Assembly (NCBI GenBank): GCA_016903675.1
Contig: JADQBA010000010.1
Span: 1 to 64,000 of the forward strand
DNA length: 64,000 nucleotides
Reading direction: 5' to 3'
From: Stigonema ocellatum SAG 48.90 = DSM 106950
Lineage (GTDB): Bacteria; Cyanobacteriota; Cyanobacteriia; Cyanobacteriales; Nostocaceae
Shown here: in pieces, positions 7,778 through 16,954 of the stretch
How the letters are laid out: every line of letters begins with the position of its first letter
Position numbering within the stretch: the stretch's first letter is position 1
Translations under genes and position numbers: made by a program
Notes under the pieces: generated by a model
What the model was told of the DNA's origin: nothing
Database searches by the model: none
What the model saw: only the letters and a program-made list of their open reading frames with translations

Positions 7778-8506
7778 TTACACAGGCTGGGCTGCTGGTA
7801 CAGCCAAAAGCCTAGGGATGAGGACGTGGGCAGGCTGCTCTAAGATGAAACGAACGCAACGGGCAATGTCCTGCGGTTGCAGTAGACCCCCGGAAGCGAT
7901 GAAATCTTTCTGATCCTGACCCCAGTGGTTATACAAACCTGTATCCACGCTGCCTGGGGCAATGGATGCGACGCGAATGCCAGTTCCAGCGAGTTCTATG
8001 CGCAGCGAATCTGTAAACGCCTCGATGGCAAATTTTGTTCCGCAGTAGGCAGCGAATTGCGGAGTTGTTTTCAGCCCGGCGATACTCGAAGTGTTGATTA
8101 AAAAGCCGCTGCCGGATTGCTTGAAGTGCCGTAGCGCCGTATAGGCTATCCTATAGGGAGATTCTACGTTGATCCGAACCATCTGGCAGATTGCTTCGAT
8201 ATCCACAGTTTCAATCGATCCCACAGTCATGATGCCTGCGTTGTTGAAGACCACATCGAGTCGGCCAAAGGTTTCGATGGCAAAGTCTACCAATTTTTGC
8301 GGCAATTCAGGGTCTGTGATCTCACCAGGAACAGCTTTGGCGTTCTGTAGATTGGACGCAAGGTGTTCCAGTTTATCTTGCGATCGCGCTGTGAGTACCA
8401 GACTCATGCCTGCTGCATCTAGATCTTTGGCGACGGCCTCGCCGATACCACCACTAGCCCCAGTGATGATAGCAACTTTATTCTGTAAATCATTTTGTAA
8501 ATTCAT
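7778..8506 (-). CDS. Short-chain dehydrogenase/reductase
   Basis: 242 residues. The cofactor motif TGASGGIGEAVAKDL follows VAIITG near residue 13, NNAG lies near 85, and the active-site Ser (NTSSIAG) and Tyr-Lys (YCGTKFA) follow in order. Substrate unknown; the sequence resembles the YdfG/serine-dehydrogenase-like group of oxidoreductases. I start at the ATG at 8504-8506 because it is preceded by a strong AAAGGAG ribosome binding site; a longer frame would run into the promoter. This is the first gene of a two-SDR minus-strand unit. The CGAAA-box on the minus strand ends 65 bp upstream. Confidence 0.88.
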   Translation of the reverse strand: MNLQNDLQNKVAIITGASGGIGEAVAKDLDAAGMSLVLTARSQDKLEHLASNLQNAKAVPGEITDPELPQKLVDFAIETFGRLDVVFNNAGIMTVGSIETVDIEAICQMVRINVESPYRIAYTALRHFKQSGSGFLINTSSIAGLKTTPQFAAYCGTKFAIEAFTDSLRIELAGTGIRVASIAPGSVDTGLYNHWGQDQKDFIASGGLLQPQDIARCVRFILEQPAHVLIPRLLAVPAAQPV

Positions 8507-8570
8507 GGGTTTCTCCTTTGAGTCCGTCGTCAAAAGCGAGATTTTCTTTAGTTTATGGAATATAAAACAC

Positions 8571-8613
8571 CACCTCAAGGGTTAAAATTTCGGGGTAAGT
8601 GTGCATTTTTTCG
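8571..8613 (-). promoter_or_regulatory. CGAAA-box H
   Basis: The minus strand reads CGAAAAAATGCACACTTA, then CCC, then CGAAATTTTAACCCTTG: two direct repeats with a 21-bp period. It matches the box found at seven other places in the window and points toward the SDR gene starting at 8506. The rest of the 8507-9289 intergenic region shows nothing else beyond box A. Confidence 0.75.
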
Positions 8614-8870
8614 GTTATACTTTGTGCCGATCTCGCTTCTAAACTTGACTTTATTCAATCAAATAGATCAATCTCGGAGAAGTGCAACCACCTAGACGAG
8701 TATTTTTGTTTTGTCAACCTAAATGAATATATTCGCATGTACCTTGTGGGTGTAAGGTCAGGGTAAACATGACCCAAAACCACAAAAGAACAAAATGTAG
8801 AATTTCCTCATTTTGAACAGATAGTTATCGGACTTAATCTCTTCCATCCTGACTTAATTTTATCCTCCCC

Positions 8871-8910
8871 CGAAAGAATACAAACTTATTCCGAAAGTTA
8901 GACCCTTACA
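8871..8910 (+). promoter_or_regulatory. CGAAA-box A
   Basis: Plus strand CGAAAGAATACAAACTTA, TTC, CGAAAGTTAGACCCTTA. This is the same two-part box as the other seven copies, lying ~380 bp before glgX and oriented toward it. The long spacing implies a long leader or an additional promoter. Confidence 0.7.
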
Positions 8911-9289
8911 AGAGTGTTTTTTAGTCCTTAAACTTGTTAATTACAAGTCAACAATAGTAGATGAAGTTACTTGTGTGACAATATGTCAAGTATAAGCTAT
9001 AAAAGGTTTTCGGAGTAATCGCTCAAAGCTGAGAAAATGCATCTTGAGTTTTTTCATAAAGATGTATCTGGTGACAACTAGAAAATTGTGGTATTACGAG
9101 CAGGTCATACTTGCTTATTTCAGCATTTTTAAATACACAGGTAACTCTGAAACCCTTAGCTTAAGATTCCACAATTAGTGAAAGTTGTAAAACCATTTAA
9201 CACATAATCAAGCCATTTTTGGAGCATTAAAACGTTGAGAATGATTGGAATAGACAACTCATTAATCCCGTAAGTATACAAAGGGCAAA

Positions 9290-11410
9290 ATGACTTTTAC
9301 TACAGCTAAACCTCAGGTTGAACTAGCAACAGATAAGTACCAGTTAGAATCAGGATGTCCACATCCTTTGGGTGCAACCCCAGACAAAGACGGAGTAAAT
9401 TTCTCAATTTTTTCACAGCATGCCACATTTGTGGAACTCTTGTTGTTTGATAGGGATGATGCTGCGGAACCTACACAAATTATTCAGTTGAACCCAAGGC
9501 TGAATAAAACCTTCCACTATTGGCATGTCTACGTGAAAGGGTTGAAAGCAGGGGCTTACTACGCCTATCGGGTTGATGGCCCTGATGATTTACATGGGGC
9601 TGGACACCGCTTTAACAAAGATAAGGTACTGCTTGATCCCTACGCTAGAGGAAACACCAACACCCTTTGGCAGCGCAATGATGCTTTAGGGTCAAAAGAC
9701 AACTTAGCCACCTCGATGCGCAGTGTAGTCATCGATATATCCGATTACGACTGGGAAGATGACCAGCCTCTCAACCGACCAATGAGTGAAACCATCATTT
9801 ATGAAGTACATGTTGGCGGATTTACTAAGTCACCTTCCTCAGGCTGCAAACATCCCGGTACTTTTTCTGGAATTGTCGAGAAGATTCCTTACCTGCAAGA
9901 GTTAGGAATCACAGCTGTTGAACTCCTGCCAATATTTGACTTTGACGAAAACAACATTCTCCGAGAAGTTAACGGCAAACCACTGAAGGACTACTGGGGA
10001 TACAACCCACATAGCTACTTCGCCCCTGAAGGTTCCTATTGTGTTAACCCTGACGTAGGAAACCAAATCAGGGAGTTTCGGGATATGGTCAAGGCGTTGC
10101 ACAAAGCAGGAATTGAGGTCATCTTGGACGTGGTATTTAACCACACCGACGAGGGAAACCATGAAGGTCCAATCATCAACTTCAAAGGTTTTTTTAATAG
10201 CATCTTCTATCACCTAGTGTCCTGGGACAAGCAGTACTACATGGACTACTCCGGGTGTGGAAATACCGTCAACTGCAACCACCCAATTGTGGAGAAGTTG
10301 ATTGTAGATAGCCTGGAATTTTGGGTGAAAGAGATGCACGTTGATGGTTTCCGGTTCGATGAAGGCTCTATTCTATCTCGTGGCCAAGACGGAGTCCCAA
10401 TGGTCAATCCGCCAGTAGTATGGCACATTGAAACATCGGAAACTCTAGCGGAGACTAAAATCATTGCTGAGGCTTGGGATGCTGCTGGGCTTTATCAAAT
10501 TGGTTATTTCCCTGGATATCGTTGGGCAGAATGGAACGGACGCTTCCGAGACGACATTCGCCGCTTTGTTAAGGGTGATCCAGGAATCGTTGGGGCAGTC
10601 GCTTGGCGTATTTCCGGAAGTGCTGACCTCTATGAAGTGAGTGGACATCTACCAATTAACAGCGTTAACTTTATCACCTGCCATGATGGGTTCACTCTCA
10701 ATGATTTGGTTTCGTACAATGATAAGCATAATGAAGCCAATGGTGAACACAATCGGGATGGCATCAATGACAATTTGAGCTGGAATTGTGGCGTTGAAGG
10801 AGAGACTGACAACCCTCACATCGATGAATTACGTCGGCGACAGATTAAAAACTTTGCAGCCATTCTCATGCTCTCCCAAGGAGTACCAATGTTTGTGGCT
10901 GGCGATGAAATCAGACGCACTCAAAATGGCAACAACAACGCCTACTGCCAAGATAACGAGATTAGTTGGACTGACTGGAATCTTGTGGAGAAGAATGCTG
11001 ATATTTTCAGGTTCTTCAAGTTGATGATCGATTTTCGTAAGTGCCATTGTCATTCCACTTTGAAGCGTCGTTATTTCTTTACGGGTGAAATTAATGAGCG
11101 GGGCTTACCAGACATTTCTTGGCATGGTTGTAAATTGTTCAGTTCGGGTTGGCACGACTCTCATGCTAGGGTTCTTGCATTTACTTTGGGGGGCTTTGAT
11201 GGAGAAGCAGATATTCATATCATGTTCAATATGTACTGGGAAACCCTTGACTTTGAAATTCCCTCTATTGAAGGTAGAGAATGGTACAGAGTCGTAGACA
11301 CTGCTCTTGCTTCTCCTCTGGATATTGTGGAAAAGGGGAAAGAGATTGTAGTTTCCGGCAATGTTTATCCTGTTAAAGACCGTAGCGTTGTCGTTCTGAT
11401 TTCTAAATAG
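9290..11410 (+). CDS. glgX: Glycogen debranching enzyme (isoamylase-type, GH13)
   Basis: 706 residues. It hydrolyses alpha-1,6 branch points of glycogen or limit dextrin in the cytoplasm. An N-terminal CBM48 domain (about residues 20-110, GVNFSIFSQHATFVELLLF) precedes the GH13 barrel. Conserved regions are DVVFNHT (I), DGFRFDEGS with the nucleophile Asp (II), IIAEAW with the acid Glu (III) and FITCHDGFTLND (IV), followed by the family's YNDKHNEANGEHNRDG loop. Length and motifs fit GlgX/TreX. The start is the ATG at 9290, preceded by AAGGG. It heads a plus-strand series with the AGE-STAS gene 38 bp downstream, and CGAAA-box A lies upstream. Together with malQ and the GH63-like gene it forms a glucan-mobilising set. 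Confidence 0.93.
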   Translation: MTFTTAKPQVELATDKYQLESGCPHPLGATPDKDGVNFSIFSQHATFVELLLFDRDDAAEPTQIIQLNPRLNKTFHYWHVYVKGLKAGAYYAYRVDGPDDLHGAGHRFNKDKVLLDPYARGNTNTLWQRNDALGSKDNLATSMRSVVIDISDYDWEDDQPLNRPMSETIIYEVHVGGFTKSPSSGCKHPGTFSGIVEKIPYLQELGITAVELLPIFDFDENNILREVNGKPLKDYWGYNPHSYFAPEGSYCVNPDVGNQIREFRDMVKALHKAGIEVILDVVFNHTDEGNHEGPIINFKGFFNSIFYHLVSWDKQYYMDYSGCGNTVNCNHPIVEKLIVDSLEFWVKEMHVDGFRFDEGSILSRGQDGVPMVNPPVVWHIETSETLAETKIIAEAWDAAGLYQIGYFPGYRWAEWNGRFRDDIRRFVKGDPGIVGAVAWRISGSADLYEVSGHLPINSVNFITCHDGFTLNDLVSYNDKHNEANGEHNRDGINDNLSWNCGVEGETDNPHIDELRRRQIKNFAAILMLSQGVPMFVAGDEIRRTQNGNNNAYCQDNEISWTDWNLVEKNADIFRFFKLMIDFRKCHCHSTLKRRYFFTGEINERGLPDISWHGCKLFSSGWHDSHARVLAFTLGGFDGEADIHIMFNMYWETLDFEIPSIEGREWYRVVDTALASPLDIVEKGKEIVVSGNVYPVKDRSVVVLISK

Positions 11411-11448
11411 TTTCCACTTAATCAAGTTTTAATTTTGGAGTAAATTCA

Positions 11449-13620
11449 ATGAGTAATATGACCTTTTCATTTTCTGACTTGATTGCTGGGTATGTTACTG
11501 ATTTTGATTCAAGAAAGGGAGAGGTTGGTACTTTTGGTCTCAAAACGTCAGATGGTAGGAAATTTGAAGTAGCACTGACCTCAATGACATATGCTGAGCT
11601 AGTGCGCAATCTGGATGAGCCTTTCTTTGATTGCACCAGCCAGATGAGTACAATGCTGGTTCCAAATCGCTATCTTTTTGTGTATGGCATTTTCTATCCT
11701 GAGGCAGGTGAGTACAATTTTGAAGCTAAACACATAGTTTTTCTGGGCAGGAAAGAAAACGAGTATCTTTTTGAAAAGCAAGACTGGTGGGTCAAGCAAG
11801 TAAAAAGTCTTGCCAACTTTTACCTGAAAGCCCAGTTTGAAGATGGGGAAATTGATTATCGGAACTATCGCACTGGTCTCGGCTTGGTTGGTTCCAAGGA
11901 AGATAGTAATCGTCAGGAAACAGACACCATTTCCCGCCTGGTTTACGGTTTTGCCACAGCTTACATGATGACTGGGGAAGACCGCTACCTAGAGGCTGCG
12001 GAAAAAGGCACTGAATACCTGCGCGAACACATGCGTTTTCTGGATGAAGGCGAAGGGATTTGCTATTGGTACCACGCCGTTGAAGTGAAGCCAGATGGGA
12101 GCGAACAGAAAATATTCTCCTCAGAATTTGGGGATGATTATGACGCTATTCCAGCTTATGAGCAAATTTATGCGCTGGCTGGCCCTACCCAGACCTATCG
12201 AGTGACTGGCGATCCGCGCATTTTGAATGACATTGAGTTGACCATCAATCTATTTAACGGTTATTTCCTCGACAAAACGGACAAAGGGGGATTTTTCTCC
12301 CACATCGACCCCATTGGTCTGAGTCCTTACTCTGAAACTTTAGGTCACAACCGCGCAAAGAAGAACTGGAACTCGGTAGGAGATCATGCCCCAGCCTATT
12401 TGATTAACCTGTGGCTGGCGACTGGTGAGGAAAAATACGCCAATTTCCTTGAGTACACGTTTGACACCATTGAAAAGCGGTTCCCGGATTATGACCATAG
12501 CCCGTTTGTTCAGGAACGTTTCCATGAAGATTGGAGCCACGACAAGATCTGGGGATGGCAGCAGAATCGAGCAGTTGTAGGCCATAACCTTAAGATTGCT
12601 TGGAATCTGATGCGGATGAACCACCTGAAACCAAAAGAAAATTATATCGCCCTAGCTGAAAAGATTGGACAAATCATGCCTGCCGTCGGCAGCGACCAGC
12701 AGCGTGGAGGGTGGTACGATGTCGTCGAACGCATCCTCAAACCAGGACAAGAGGTACACCGTTTTGTCTGGCATAACCGGAAGGCTTGGTGGCAGCAAGA
12801 ACAGGCTATCTTAGCCTACCTGATTCTGAATGGCTCACTTGAAAAACCTGAGTATCAACGTTGGGCACGTGAAGCGGCAGCTTTCTATAACTCCTGGTTC
12901 CTTGATTACGCGGGTGGAGGTGTCTACTTCAATGTTCTAGCAAATGGACTTCCCTACTTGCTAGGAACTGAGCGAGGTAAAGGCAGCCACTCGATGAGCG
13001 GTTACCACTCGTTCGAGCTTGCGTACTTGGCTTGTGTCTATACGAATCTGCTGATTACTAAGCAGCCGATGGATCTGTACTTCAAGCCGAAGCCCGGTGG
13101 TTTTAAGGACAACATCCTGCGGGTTGCACCAGATATCCTGCCAGCTGGTAGCGTCCGGATTAGCGATGTCTGGATCAACGGGCAAAAGTATTCCGATTTT
13201 GATGCAACAAGCCTGACGGTCAAACTACCATCTACTCAAGACGAACTGAAAGTTCGAGTCAGGCTTCTTCCCACTCAGGTGTCTTTTGACGCAAGGTTGT
13301 TGGAAGTCACTAATGGTATTGCCAAGATCTCCTTAACTGGATTACTGGATGCCAGTGCTGTGGAACGTTTTCAGGAAGTTTTGGCATTAGCAACAGAAAA
13401 ACCAATCAAACGCCTCGTCTTGCTGCTACAAGACCTGGAATGTATTACTACTGCTGGCATGCGGGCCCTTATTTTCACTAAGCAAAAGCTGGGAGCTCAT
13501 GTTGACATCTATATAGTCGGCGCTCCAGAGAACGTGAAGCAATTCCTCAAGATGAGCTCATTCTGTGAGGGCGTCACTGTGTTGGATCAGTACGAAACTG
13601 TCGAGATGGCCAGTGTGTAG
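11449..13620 (+). CDS. AGE-family (N-acylglucosamine 2-epimerase-like) protein fused to a C-terminal STAS domain
   Basis: 723 residues in three parts. Residues ~1-115 are a beta-rich segment I do not recognise. Residues ~115-560 form an (alpha/alpha)6-barrel protein of the AGE epimerase/isomerase type, with repeated helical hairpins such as DTISRLVYGFATAYMMTGED, then WYHAVEVKPDG, SHIDP and KIWGWQQNRAVVGHNLKIAW, including the conserved His-rich positions. The final ~110 residues are a STAS domain (IAKISLTGLLDASAVERFQE, then LVLLLQDLECITTAGMRAL), the fold of anti-sigma-factor antagonists. A sugar-active barrel coupled to a STAS module suggests sensing or partner switching. The expected phospho-acceptor region reads ECITTAGM, with Thr-Thr where antagonists carry Ser. 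The gene follows glgX by 38 bp. Sugar specificity is unknown. Confidence 0.8.
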   Translation: MSNMTFSFSDLIAGYVTDFDSRKGEVGTFGLKTSDGRKFEVALTSMTYAELVRNLDEPFFDCTSQMSTMLVPNRYLFVYGIFYPEAGEYNFEAKHIVFLGRKENEYLFEKQDWWVKQVKSLANFYLKAQFEDGEIDYRNYRTGLGLVGSKEDSNRQETDTISRLVYGFATAYMMTGEDRYLEAAEKGTEYLREHMRFLDEGEGICYWYHAVEVKPDGSEQKIFSSEFGDDYDAIPAYEQIYALAGPTQTYRVTGDPRILNDIELTINLFNGYFLDKTDKGGFFSHIDPIGLSPYSETLGHNRAKKNWNSVGDHAPAYLINLWLATGEEKYANFLEYTFDTIEKRFPDYDHSPFVQERFHEDWSHDKIWGWQQNRAVVGHNLKIAWNLMRMNHLKPKENYIALAEKIGQIMPAVGSDQQRGGWYDVVERILKPGQEVHRFVWHNRKAWWQQEQAILAYLILNGSLEKPEYQRWAREAAAFYNSWFLDYAGGGVYFNVLANGLPYLLGTERGKGSHSMSGYHSFELAYLACVYTNLLITKQPMDLYFKPKPGGFKDNILRVAPDILPAGSVRISDVWINGQKYSDFDATSLTVKLPSTQDELKVRVRLLPTQVSFDARLLEVTNGIAKISLTGLLDASAVERFQEVLALATEKPIKRLVLLLQDLECITTAGMRALIFTKQKLGAHVDIYIVGAPENVKQFLKMSSFCEGVTVLDQYETVEMASV

Positions 13621-13641
13621 GTTCTGTTAAAAGACATTTTA

Positions 13642-13689
13642 GTAGTCCTAAAGAGCAAGAGAACTACGTTCAAAGCTATTTAGGACTAC
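13642..13689. terminator. Stem-loop between AGE-STAS and receiver-flavoprotein genes
   Basis: GTAGTCCTAAA (13642-13652) and TTTAGGACTAC (13679-13689) are perfect 11-bp inverted arms with a 26-nt loop. No T-run follows, so it may attenuate, or stabilise the 3' end, rather than fully terminate. Confidence 0.45.
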
Positions 13690-13790
13690 CTCCTACCTTT
13701 GATAACATCACTACAAAATCGTGTGTGAAACATTGTCCAAATCTATTCATGTATAAATTATTACTATTAAATTAGCAACAAGGAGCTAGA

Positions 13791-15452
13791 GTGGCTAATC
13801 CTGTACTACTTACGGTTGACGATGACCCCGGAGTTTTACGAGTCATAGAGCGGGATCTCCGACAGGAGTATGGCAATCGCTTTCGGGTACTGCGAGCCGA
13901 CTCAGGTGCAAAAGCTTTGAATGTGCTGCAACAGATAAAACTGCGTAACGAGATGGTTGCGTTGTGTCTGGTAGATCAGCGCATGCCACAGATGACAGGG
14001 GTGCAGTTTCTCGAACAAGCGATGCAGATATCCCCGCAGACTAAACGGGTCTTGCTAACAGCTTATGCTGACACTGAGGCTGCTGTCTCTGCTATCAATA
14101 AAGCAAAGATCGATTACTATCTCCTGAAACCCTGGGAGCCACCACACGAACTCCTCTACCCCGTTCTTAACGATTTGCTCGACGATTGGCTCTCGTCATA
14201 CCGCCCACCTTTTGAAGGGATTCGCGTTATTGGTTCCCGTTGGTCGCCCAAGTCGCATCAAATCAAGGACTTCTTGGCCCGTAACCATGTGCCTTATCAG
14301 TTGCTGGACATTGAGACAGAGGAAGAGGCACGCCAATGGGTTACTTATACACAATGTCAGGTTTCAGATTTGCCACTAGTTATATTCCCTGACGGTTTGT
14401 ATCTGACACAGCCAACGCACATCCAGATTGCCGAGAAAATTGGGTTTAAGACGCGTGCCGAAATGCCGTTTTATGACTTGGCCATCGTCGGCGGTGGTCC
14501 TGCGGGTTTGGCAGCAGCAGTCTATGGGGCGTCAGAGGGTCTGAGCACTGTGTTGATTGAAAGAGAGGCATCAGGAGGGCAAGCAGGAACAAGTTCCCGC
14601 ATTGAGAACTATTTAGGTTTTCCAAATGGACTCAGTGGAGGAGACTTGGCTCGCCGCGCCGTCACTCAGGCAAAACGGTTCGGCGTAGAAATTCTCACGC
14701 CTCAAGAGGTGACTGGTATTGTTTTGCAGGATCCCTATCGTATTCTCAAGCTGACGGACGGCACAGAGTTAAGCTGCCACACGCTGCTAATTGCCACTGG
14801 GGTCTCGTACCACAAGCTGAAGTTGGACAACATCGACAAACTGACTGGAGCGGGTGTGTACTACGGCGCTGCCATATCTGAAGCGCTCTCCTGCATGAAT
14901 GAAGAGGTTTATATCGTTGGTGGGGCTAACTCAGCCGGACAGGCGGCAGTGTACATTTCTAAGTACGCTCGTCATGTGACTATGCTGGTGCGGGGCGACT
15001 CACTTGCTAAAAGTATGTCGAAGTACTTGATCGATCAAATCTTGGCGACGGAGAATATCACAGTGCAGTTGCACTCCAGCGTCGTCGAGGTTCATGGTGA
15101 GACCCACTTGGAGAGTATCACCATCGCCAATGCTAAAACAGGCGTTCAGCAAACTGTTCCCACAAAGTTGCTGTTCATATTAATTGGTGCGAGACCACAC
15201 ACTAATTGGCTGGCTAACGTCGTGGAGAGAGACGAACAAGGTTTTATCCTCACCGGTTCTAGCCTGATGCGCGATGGAAGATATCCAAAGGGATGGAAGC
15301 TTGATCGCCAACCCTTCCTGCTGGAATCCAGTGTACCAGGCATCTTTGTGGCTGGAGATGTACGTTACGGGTCGGTGAAGCGAGTTGCATCAGCGGTTGG
15401 AGAGGGTGCGATCGCTATTCAGTTCATCCATCAATATCTGAGTAAGGTGTAA
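13791..15452 (+). CDS. Receiver domain fused to a thioredoxin-reductase-like flavoprotein lacking the CxxC
   Basis: 553 residues, start GTG at 13791 with AGGAG upstream. Residues 1-130 are a response-regulator receiver with the acidic pocket (VDDDPG), phospho-acceptor Asp in LVDQRMP, Thr in LLTAYAD and Lys in LLKPW. Residues ~140-220 are thioredoxin/glutaredoxin-like, but the redox motif is replaced by WSPKS. Residues ~227-550 are a FAD/NAD(P)H reductase: GGGPAGLAAAVYG for FAD, VGGANSAGQAAVYIS for the pyridine nucleotide, and a C-terminal FAD motif with VAGDVRYGSVKR. Thioredoxin reductases carry C-A-T-C before the second Rossmann motif. Here that stretch reads GAGVYYGAAISEALSC, with no CxxC. 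It is usually named response regulator/thioredoxin-disulfide reductase, but disulfide chemistry looks impossible at the standard site. It is 2 bp from the kinase gene. Confidence 0.88.
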   Translation: MANPVLLTVDDDPGVLRVIERDLRQEYGNRFRVLRADSGAKALNVLQQIKLRNEMVALCLVDQRMPQMTGVQFLEQAMQISPQTKRVLLTAYADTEAAVSAINKAKIDYYLLKPWEPPHELLYPVLNDLLDDWLSSYRPPFEGIRVIGSRWSPKSHQIKDFLARNHVPYQLLDIETEEEARQWVTYTQCQVSDLPLVIFPDGLYLTQPTHIQIAEKIGFKTRAEMPFYDLAIVGGGPAGLAAAVYGASEGLSTVLIEREASGGQAGTSSRIENYLGFPNGLSGGDLARRAVTQAKRFGVEILTPQEVTGIVLQDPYRILKLTDGTELSCHTLLIATGVSYHKLKLDNIDKLTGAGVYYGAAISEALSCMNEEVYIVGGANSAGQAAVYISKYARHVTMLVRGDSLAKSMSKYLIDQILATENITVQLHSSVVEVHGETHLESITIANAKTGVQQTVPTKLLFILIGARPHTNWLANVVERDEQGFILTGSSLMRDGRYPKGWKLDRQPFLLESSVPGIFVAGDVRYGSVKRVASAVGEGAIAIQFIHQYLSKV

Positions 15453-15454
15453 TT

Positions 15455-16954
15455 ATGTTAGACGCTTTGCGCTCTTGTTCGCTCTTTGCACAATTGACAG
15501 ATGAGCAATTGCAATGGTTGTCTGAACACGGTCGTGAACTATGGCTGGTTCCAGGAGAAGAAATAGCCATTGAGGGAGAACCGATCGAGAATTTCTATGT
15601 GCTGATCAATGGCGAGGTTGAGTTTACAAAAAAGGTTGGTAATGCACAAAGGCATGTGATGACCATTGGACCTGGAACATATACGGGTCATGAGTTGATC
15701 TTATTAGACAAACCGCACCATCTTGTCAACGTGCATGTCCTGAAAGCAAGCTATATGTTGAAATGGGACAAAGATACTTTCTGGGAGATGCTCACAACCT
15801 GTCCTTCGATTACACGTGACCTTCTGATCATCACGGCGCAGCGGCTCCAAACCCTGGAGACAACGTCACGACACCACGAAAAGCTAATTGCACTCGGCAC
15901 TTTAGCCGCTGGTCTTGCCCACGAGCTGAATAACCCGGCTACTGCCGTCTGCCGAAGTGCGAGGAACTTGCAAGAGATATTTCAACAGTTACCACGCCTT
16001 GCACTTAAGCTCAATCAAAAGCAGATGACAAAAGAACAACTGTTGTTTCTTAACAATTTGCTGCGCGATGCCATAACGTCTGCCAAAACATCATCCCGCC
16101 TAGATCCACTGATCCAGAGCGACCAAGAGGAGGAGGTCATAGCCTGGCTGGACTCACATGACGTGCCTGATGGCTGGAAAATAGCTCCTACTTTAGTCAA
16201 GGCAGGACTGGACACTCAATCACTAGATACCGTTGTGGAGCATGTTACCACTGAGTCAGAATTGCTTGGCGAGGTGTTGACTTGGATCGAGGCAACGCTG
16301 ACAGGGGTTGAACTGTTGGACGAGATTGACAACAGCTCAGGGCGCATCTCCGAACTGGTCAAAGCAATCAAAGAGTACTCCTATATGGACCAGGCTCCCA
16401 TGCAGGAGGTGGATATACATCAAGGACTTGAAAGTACTTTGACTATTCTGGGTCATAAGCTCAAGCAGGGTATAAATGTAACGCGCGATTATGACCGGAG
16501 CTTGCCAAGCATTTGTGCTTATGGTAGCGAACTCAACCAAGTGTGGACCAACCTGATTGACAATGCCATCGATGCAATGGGTGGACAGGGAAAAATTTGG
16601 ATTCGCACAGCACACGAGAATAACTGCTCTATACTGGTGGAGATTGCCGACAACGGTCCTGGCATTCCACCAGAGATTCAAGAGCGCATCTTTGAGCCTT
16701 TCTTTACCACTAAAGGTGTGGGTAAGGGAACTGGTTTAGGTCTGAGCATTAGCTACCGGATTGTTGAGAAGCATAAAGGCGACATCCGGTTATTTTCCCA
16801 ACCAGGGAACACCCGCTTTCATGTGATTCTGCCTATTCCTTTAAGCAAAACGGCAGCTAAATGCCAGATTACACCAGAAGAAAGCGCAGACATGCAATCT
16901 GTAGGTATTTCATTAGGCAGTGTGTGGGATGAAAAGATGGTTGAAATCTCCTGA
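15455..16954 (+). CDS. Cyclic-nucleotide-binding-domain histidine kinase
   Basis: 499 residues. Residues ~5-125 form a Crp-type cNMP-binding beta-roll (VPGEEIAIEGEPIENFYVLI near 33). A linker leads to the H-box LAAGLAHELNNPAT near 155, with the phospho-accepting His. A ~160-residue helical stretch follows, then the ATPase: NLIDNAIDAMGG (N-box), ADNGPGIP (G1), FEPFFTT (F-box) and GTGLGLSISYRI (G2). It starts 2 bp after the receiver-flavoprotein stop, which marks the two as a cognate kinase/response-regulator pair. From the H-box on, it is clearly paralogous to the hybrid kinase at 45130, sharing the NQVWTNLIDNAIDA and EIADNGPGIPPEIQ stretches. It has no membrane segment, so it senses a cytoplasmic signal. 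Confidence 0.9.
   Translation: MLDALRSCSLFAQLTDEQLQWLSEHGRELWLVPGEEIAIEGEPIENFYVLINGEVEFTKKVGNAQRHVMTIGPGTYTGHELILLDKPHHLVNVHVLKASYMLKWDKDTFWEMLTTCPSITRDLLIITAQRLQTLETTSRHHEKLIALGTLAAGLAHELNNPATAVCRSARNLQEIFQQLPRLALKLNQKQMTKEQLLFLNNLLRDAITSAKTSSRLDPLIQSDQEEEVIAWLDSHDVPDGWKIAPTLVKAGLDTQSLDTVVEHVTTESELLGEVLTWIEATLTGVELLDEIDNSSGRISELVKAIKEYSYMDQAPMQEVDIHQGLESTLTILGHKLKQGINVTRDYDRSLPSICAYGSELNQVWTNLIDNAIDAMGGQGKIWIRTAHENNCSILVEIADNGPGIPPEIQERIFEPFFTTKGVGKGTGLGLSISYRIVEKHKGDIRLFSQPGNTRFHVILPIPLSKTAAKCQITPEESADMQSVGISLGSVWDEKMVEIS

Noticed and set aside
13791..15452. True thioredoxin reductase
   Set aside because: The CATC redox motif and the glutaredoxin CPxC are both missing, so the usual product name is misleading.
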